Source: Dysidea avara (Eukaryota > Porifera > Demospongiae > Dictyoceratida > Dysideidae). From it: DNA of 64,000 nt. Under the pieces are notes generated by a model. It was given only the letters and a program-made list of their open reading frames with translations, ran no database searches and was not told the origin of the DNA. Each line of letters starts with the position of its first letter. Position 1 is the first letter of the stretch. Position numbers and translations under genes: made by a program. The stretch spans positions 3,468,359 to 3,532,358 of the forward strand of contig NC_089272.1 in the NCBI RefSeq assembly GCF_963678975.1, written 5' to 3'. Shown here one piece after another: positions 59,029-64,000 of the stretch.

Positions 59029-61439
59029 GTACAATGTAGATACTGAATTGAGGCATGCAGATCTACTCTTGAAAATGTACTTGTATATAAATTATAAGCA
59101 TGAATAAAATGTTTCAGTGTAACTTCATTAATGTATGCCATCAATAACATACTAACTTCCTCTCTACAGATTACCTACTTCACAATGTCTCAGCAATTTG
59201 ATATTATATATTACTGTATGTACATGTCACACACTACCATCACATATATTAATTTAAAATCCAACCGAAGCCATATATTAAGTATTTATTGTTAAACAGG
59301 TGCACATGTTGATAAGAATTCAACAGTAAGTGTAAAGAACAAACAGGAATGCTATAGAAGTCAGTTACATGTACGTAGCTACTGCACGTTGTAGAGATCT
59401 GAACACTTAGTGGATAAGAAGTCAACCGCGTATATACAGCTATAGTTGTCAGTTCTGAAGGTTTTTTTTGTGCAATCTGAATGGTAGATATGGTGCAAAG
59501 AAATTACACGGTAGAAATGTATGATATTTCTGGGTTCTCAGCTCTTAGTGTTATCCTACACTCCGCCAGCGCCCAGTCTGTTCACTAAATCTTCCATACC
59601 TCGTGTACAGCATGTACAGGTTTTTCATTTTAACACTAACACTAAAATTTATATTTGTTATAATCACACTTTACACTATATACAGTACACAGTAATGTTG
59701 TATTTAAATAATTGTTCCCACACAAAATAAATAAAAGTTTTGTTGACACACAGCAAGATGCAAATGGATTTGGAGTAATCCAAATGCATCTTATAATAAA
59801 GGTTGCAGCATTACTGTGTATACAGGGGTAACACTGTTATGTGTTCTGAGAATCCTTCACAGCAATAGTTGGTAATTCTTGTTCCACTGTTGATACAAGA
59901 GCAAAATGACACATATCATACCTTCATGTATGTACCTTCATCCTTCTTCAATGCTACATCCTTGTTTTGAAAAACCAACATTTCCACTGGTGGAACAGTT
60001 TGTTCATCATTACAATACACTTGAGTTTTCTCAGGAACATACACAGGTTTGTTTTTCTGTGACCTAATTGTAGATAATGTGTATAATAATGAATAAATAC
60101 TGCATGCATTCAGGTGTAATTGTGACTGGATCTGGAAAAAGGAGTCTTATAGCCTTTTAAATTGGTAATAACCAATAACTTGATGTGAGAAAATATACCA
60201 TCCTAAAATTTGGTCCCTTTATTTTAACTTAAGGGTACACGCTACTAATTCCTATGGCTTCACATGCAAAATCTTGTTTTTCATTGATCTGTGCTTGCTT
60301 TCCACCCCTTTTTATATCAAATGTGTTTGTGGTACTTAAAAATCACCATCCCCAGTTAGAAGTACTGACTTTAAGACTCAGTTTAGTATTTTATACCTAA
60401 AGAATGGAAATTCTAGAATTTTTGGATCTAGTATCACAGTTTTAATTCTATACTTCTTAAACTTTGTCATCTGCTACCCAAGTAACAGAGTAATTTTTTG
60501 AAGTACTTGATCAAATGAGCTATTGAACTCTCTAAATTTTGTACAAAATGCTTTCATCTCCTCCTTTGAAGCCATAGTAGTCATTCCTAAAAATCTGTTT
60601 CCATACTTTTAAAGATAATACTATTACAAACCACTACAAGATTCTTTGGGGAGTTTCACAATTTGCTGTAGGAGATTTTTAGTGTTAATATCACAGTGTT
60701 TTGTAACTACGCCATAATTTGTACATACTTTAGAGGATTTCACTCAGATTTGCACTAAAACGAAGTTCAATGTCTCAACTACAACATATTGTATTCATCA
60801 GGTGGAGAACAGTATCTGTGTTGGCTTTACAGCTTCATATAAAACACATAACGTTATTCACAGAAGCCATAGGACATAGTTGCTTGCCCCTTAACATAGC
60901 ACTATTAATTTCTGGGTGTATTTTTAAGGTGACAGTTGACAGATTAAACACACAAAGAGTTATCATTAGTCGAACATGTTTTACATTTTTAGCTTCATCC
61001 ACATTTTAAACCAGCTCATAAGGCAAAGCTTACAGCTATATATCTGCTGGAAAGTTCATTACAAACTCTATCTCACACATACTGGCTGTTTTTAGCATAA
61101 CACATTTTGTTTACATAGGTGCATAAATACTAGATAGATACAGACATACATACAAACATATAATAATTATGCGCACATATTTCTTGTAAAACAATTTCCA
61201 AAACCTAGGTGTGCACATACAGCCAGCCTTTGGCCAGCATTGGACACATGCCTGGTTTGAATTTCATAACCAGTAGGTATCATAAACAGTAGTGACAACA
61301 AAATTGCTGAAACAAGACAGATCATCTACTGGTGTTTAAATTCAATCTCTCGTTTAGCCCATAGTGGGGTTTTGCTATTTCATATTCTCCAGCAATGACT
61401 TATAGTACACTCAGTGTATGTAGTTGCTTACAGTGTCGA
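59029..61439. other. No recognised gene over 2.4 kb
   Basis: I read all six frames here and found no domain-bearing exon, RNA gene or structured repeat. The only simple features are short A- and T-rich tracts. Confidence 0.45.
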
Positions 61440-61731
61440 TATCCTGGTCCCAAGGGGTTTGGATAACTGAGGTTCCATTGTACTCAGCATGTAACACTGC
61501 ATAATAGGCAGAACACAAAGTAGCTGAAAAACGAAGCAGGTGGTCCATAAGTCTGAAAAGTCCATATCTCTGAAACCGTGTATATTTTAAAATAGCATTA
61601 GGAAAATTTTTGAAAATATCAGCATTTTCAATTACCCTAATAAAACATTCACTATTCAAATAGAGATTATTTTCGGCTAACCAAGAATCCAGATAAGTGG
61701 GGTCCGGATAATTGAGGTTCCACTGTATATC
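61440..61731 (-). repeat. Tigger/pogo-like MITE, copy 2
   Basis: On the minus strand it starts CAGTGGAACCTCAATTATCC at 61729 and continues like 55901-56102 (CTTATCTGGATTCTTGG, TTTATTAGGGTAATTGAAAA, GACTTATGGACCACC). A second end-like GAGGTTCCATTGTA at about 61469-61482 suggests two overlapping copies. Confidence 0.6.
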
Positions 61732-62259
61732 GAAACACCACTTTGATGTGGTATGCAAACAATTATTGTCAATTATTGGAAAGCAATGTGGCCATTCCAG
61801 TTTATTTTCAGCTACTGTATGTTCCACCCATTACATTATTGGTATTAGTTTTATATTATGGACAATGTACAATCATTACAGGTAACTTAAAGTTAATACG
61901 CCGAGGGTCTTTTAGTCTGTCCATATCCAATTTAATGCCAGTAATTATCTAAATTGTTCTTAAACTTAATTAAACTATTTGACGCGATCACATATAGGGG
62001 GAGGGAATTCCATAACATTGCAAACAAAGAACAGTGTGAGAAGTATCACTATTGCAACTATACATGTACCCTAACTATCAGCTACTGGATAGTGAAGTGG
62101 CCATTCCACTTTTTTTGGGTACAGCATGTTCAACCTATTACACAGCATTGAAAATGAAGAACAGTATGAGAAATGCCTCTCTGATCAATCCAGTCACTAC
62201 AAAAATTACGAGTGATTCTCCAGCTGCATTGAAGCTGACACTTCACTGTGAATCAATAC
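61732..62259. repeat. Diverged local duplication
   Basis: GTGGCCATTCCAGTTTATTT then CAGCTACTGTATGTTCCACC (about 61788-61828) parallels GTGGCCATTCCACTTTTTTT then GGGTACAGCATGTTCAACC (about 62097-62137). The copies are about 310 bp apart. No gene seen. Confidence 0.45.
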
Positions 62260-62480
62260 CCATGCAGTAGTGGAGGCACAAAGGAAGACAAAGGTAAGTC
62301 TAGCAGTTGCAGTTAGCCAAAAGGTATATCTCAGGCCAAAGAGACATTGAACAGTGAAGAAATCAAGCCCATAGCATTTACTATAGTCAATGGCTGAAGG
62401 TCAGTTAGAAAAAAATTCAGTTAAATAAGAAACTTTTAAAATTCCGTAGAAACTTGTTGGAAGGGTTTATCACTCTGCAG
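62260..62480 (+). repeat. Dispersed repeat D, copy 5 (partial)
   Basis: GGCACAAAGGAAGACAAAGG then TAAGTC, CCAAAAGGTATATCTCAGGC, GAAATCAAGCCCATAGC and AATTCCGTAGAAACTTGTTG follow the D order. Confidence 0.6.
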
Positions 62481-62924
62481 CCATTTTTGCGCTGTATCTA
62501 CCGTAACCATGTGCACATTTGGTTAAATATTGTTCATGTTTTATTTTATGGATTGGAAATGTACATATAAATTGTATTACAGTTGGTATACAGTCTTTGT
62601 GATATAATGTCGCAATAGTTGGTAGTGAAGCCAATAGTGGTGTATTTAAGGGGGTGTCCTGGTAACCGCTTTGAAAATTTGAACTTGCAGGCTTGCAGCA
62701 GAAGCATCAAACCAAACCATCTGTACAAATTATACAGAAACATGGGAATAGAGCCACAGAGCAGTATATAACTAGCTACAGTGTATTAGGAAACATACTC
62801 AAAAAGGGAGTAAGATTTAACTACAAGACAAAACATGATTTTTTTCCTTACTTTGGCCCCTTTTCTGTCACACCTTTCCAGCTATAAGTCATTAAGTCTA
62901 AGTCCTTGAAATTAGGTTAGGTAA
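62481..62924. other. No recognised feature
   Basis: A 60-codon plus-strand frame near 62693 has no recognised motif. Confidence 0.4.
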
Positions 62925-63006
62925 TCCTAAGGCTGCAGCATATGTTGCTGTAGACCTTCAGTGCTGGTCACTGTAAAGTGTTAATAATAAAAAAATAAAT
63001 AAATGT
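62925..63006 (+). repeat. LINE-type 3' tail
   Basis: CTGTAGACCTTCAGTGCTGG, GTAAAGTGTTAATAATAAAA and AATAAATAAATG resemble the complement of 34385-34500. Taken as the 3' end of an upstream, otherwise missing, LINE copy. Confidence 0.45.
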
Positions 63007-63041
63007 ACTTCTCAGTATTCATAATCACAATCATTAATGAA

Positions 63042-63112
63042 GATTGAGATACTCTAATAGAGCAGTCAGGTGTATTCTAATAGAGGAATCAAAATTACCC
63101 TAATAGAACATT
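63042..63112 (+). repeat. Array of three dispersed CTCTAATAGAG-type units
   Basis: GATTGAGATACTCTAATAGA then GCAGTCAGG, TATTCTAATAGAGGAATCA and ACCCTAATAGAACATTCA lie in tandem at about 24-25-bp spacing, immediately before the truncated LINE. The same arrangement recurs across the window. Confidence 0.85.
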
Positions 63113-63117
63113 CATAA

Positions 63118-64000
63118 TAGATCTACTTCACAAACTTCGTATGTTCGATATTGGCGGTGAACTCTGGTCATGGTTTCTGGCATATGTTACTAATAGGTCT
63201 CAATTTGTATCAATCAATGGCTGTAATTCCAATCTTCCCCCTGTTGAATCAGGAGTACCTCAGGGTAGTATACTTGGTCCTTTATTATTCATTATTTACA
63301 TGAATGATATCTCCTGTGCCATCACTTACAGTAAAATCTTTCTTTTTGCAGATGATACAAAATGCTTTAAACATATCAAAGTACCAAGCGACATGCAGCT
63401 CTTACAACATGATTTAAACTGCTTATCAAATTGGAGCACAACATCTCTATTGTCATTTCATTCCTCTAAAAGTACCCATCTGTCGTTTAAATGTAAATTT
63501 ACATCCACTTATAACATCAACGGCAATCCTATAAACACTTCCCATTTGCATAAAGACCTAGGTGTCCTGATTAGTGACAATCTCAATTGGAACGAGCATC
63601 ATGACTACATTCTAAAGAAAGCCTATAAGACTCTCGGACTTGTACGTAGAACCTTTTGTAAAACCATTGTGCCTTCGGTTACGCTCAAACTATATATATC
63701 CTTAGTAAGATCGCAGCTCCTATACTGTGCACCAGTGTGGCGACCTCATCTCTTAAAAGACATCTCCAAAATTGAACAACTTCAACGTAGGGCAACTAAA
63801 TATATTTTACAAGACTTCTCCTCAGACTACAAAACACGGCTGACAAAACTCAATTTTCTTCCATTAATATACATCTTTGAAATATCAGACATAATCTTTT
63901 TTGTCAACTCTCTGAAACATCCCACTCCAAGCTTCAATATCTACCTCTACATTTCATTCTCCCATAGTACTACAAGATCCAATTCAGTCAAGCTACACCA
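63118..64000 (+). CDS. LINE (CR1/Jockey-like) reverse transcriptase, 5'-truncated, runs off the window
   Basis: The frame is open from 63084 to the end of the window. LINE similarity begins about 63118 with IDLLHKLRMFDIGGELWSWF, the middle of the RT domain. It continues NRSQFVSINGC, VESGVPQGSILGPL (VPQG box, 63246-63290), LFADDTKCF (catalytic Asp pair, 63342-63368), HLHKDLGVLISDNLNW, YKTLGLVRRTF, SLVRSQLLYC, and LQRRATKYIL, the usual post-RT region. The protein copies LINE RNA into DNA at a nicked target. The endonuclease and the start of the RT are absent, as in ordinary 5' truncation, but no stop or frameshift is seen, so this copy is young. No start codon of its own is implied. A decayed relative lies at 47.2-47.9 kb. 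Confidence 0.88.

Overview
The window looks like a gene-poor, AT-rich, repeat-dense animal nuclear region, most likely from a demosponge. Four things support this: extracellular Ig, EGF-like and Sushi modules on separate phase-1 exons; a multi-pass receptor-like protein resembling a family I recall as strongly expanded in demosponges; LINE, hAT-like and mariner-like elements; and tRNA-derived SINE heads. There is no bacterial gene organisation. Family assignments come from sequence reading and memory, with no database search.

Left part (1-21.8 kb, minus strand). One broken gene runs right to left. A 6.6-kb exon (21768-15155) encodes a very large secreted protein with cysteine-rich, HYR/Ig-like, EGF-like and many beta-sandwich segments. 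It splices in phase 1 through an excellent donor to a series of single-domain exons: Ig (11.5-11.8 kb), Ig (8.2-8.4), Ig (6.7-7.0), Ig (4.3-4.6) and Sushi (0.2-0.4). At least ten frameshifts or stops interrupt the large exon, three of the four Ig exons carry a frameshift, and the Sushi exon has a stop at its conserved Trp. I read it as a pseudogene, or as a badly damaged assembly of a gene. Its introns are filled with SINE-headed repeats, foldback elements and MITEs.

Middle (21.8-50 kb). Almost wholly mobile DNA. It holds three large hairpins interleaved with a 'GTAGCTGAACTCTCTAC' minisatellite (22.3-25.7 kb), several MITE families and hAT-like insertions with clean 8-bp target duplications (29.6 kb, 39.5 kb). 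A 0.56-kb inverted-repeat element carries a fragment of a RecQ-like helicase and is flanked by a 9-bp duplication (33.0-33.5 kb). A 47-bp satellite has exactly ten units (38.1-38.6 kb). A 1.57-kb near-palindrome (41.6-43.2 kb) sits next to a retroelement relic, and a 2.3-kb DNA transposon with a decayed 'TDGGPDH' transposase (43.2-45.5 kb) follows; its ends match a 364-bp MITE at 34.0 kb. A decayed LINE lies at 47.2-47.9 kb.

Right part (50-64 kb). A plus-strand multi-pass membrane protein gene (50.9-53.1 kb) is broken by a 251-bp mariner-like MITE at a TA site and by frameshifts. Further foldback and hAT-like elements follow, then mostly unrecognised DNA. The window ends inside a 5'-truncated LINE whose reverse transcriptase frame is still open (63.1-64.0 kb).

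A short unit, roughly GATCGAGATACTCTAATAGA then GCAGTCA, recurs at about 18 places in both orientations, often in runs of two or three, and inside at least five otherwise different repeat families. It is the most pervasive unexplained signal in the window.
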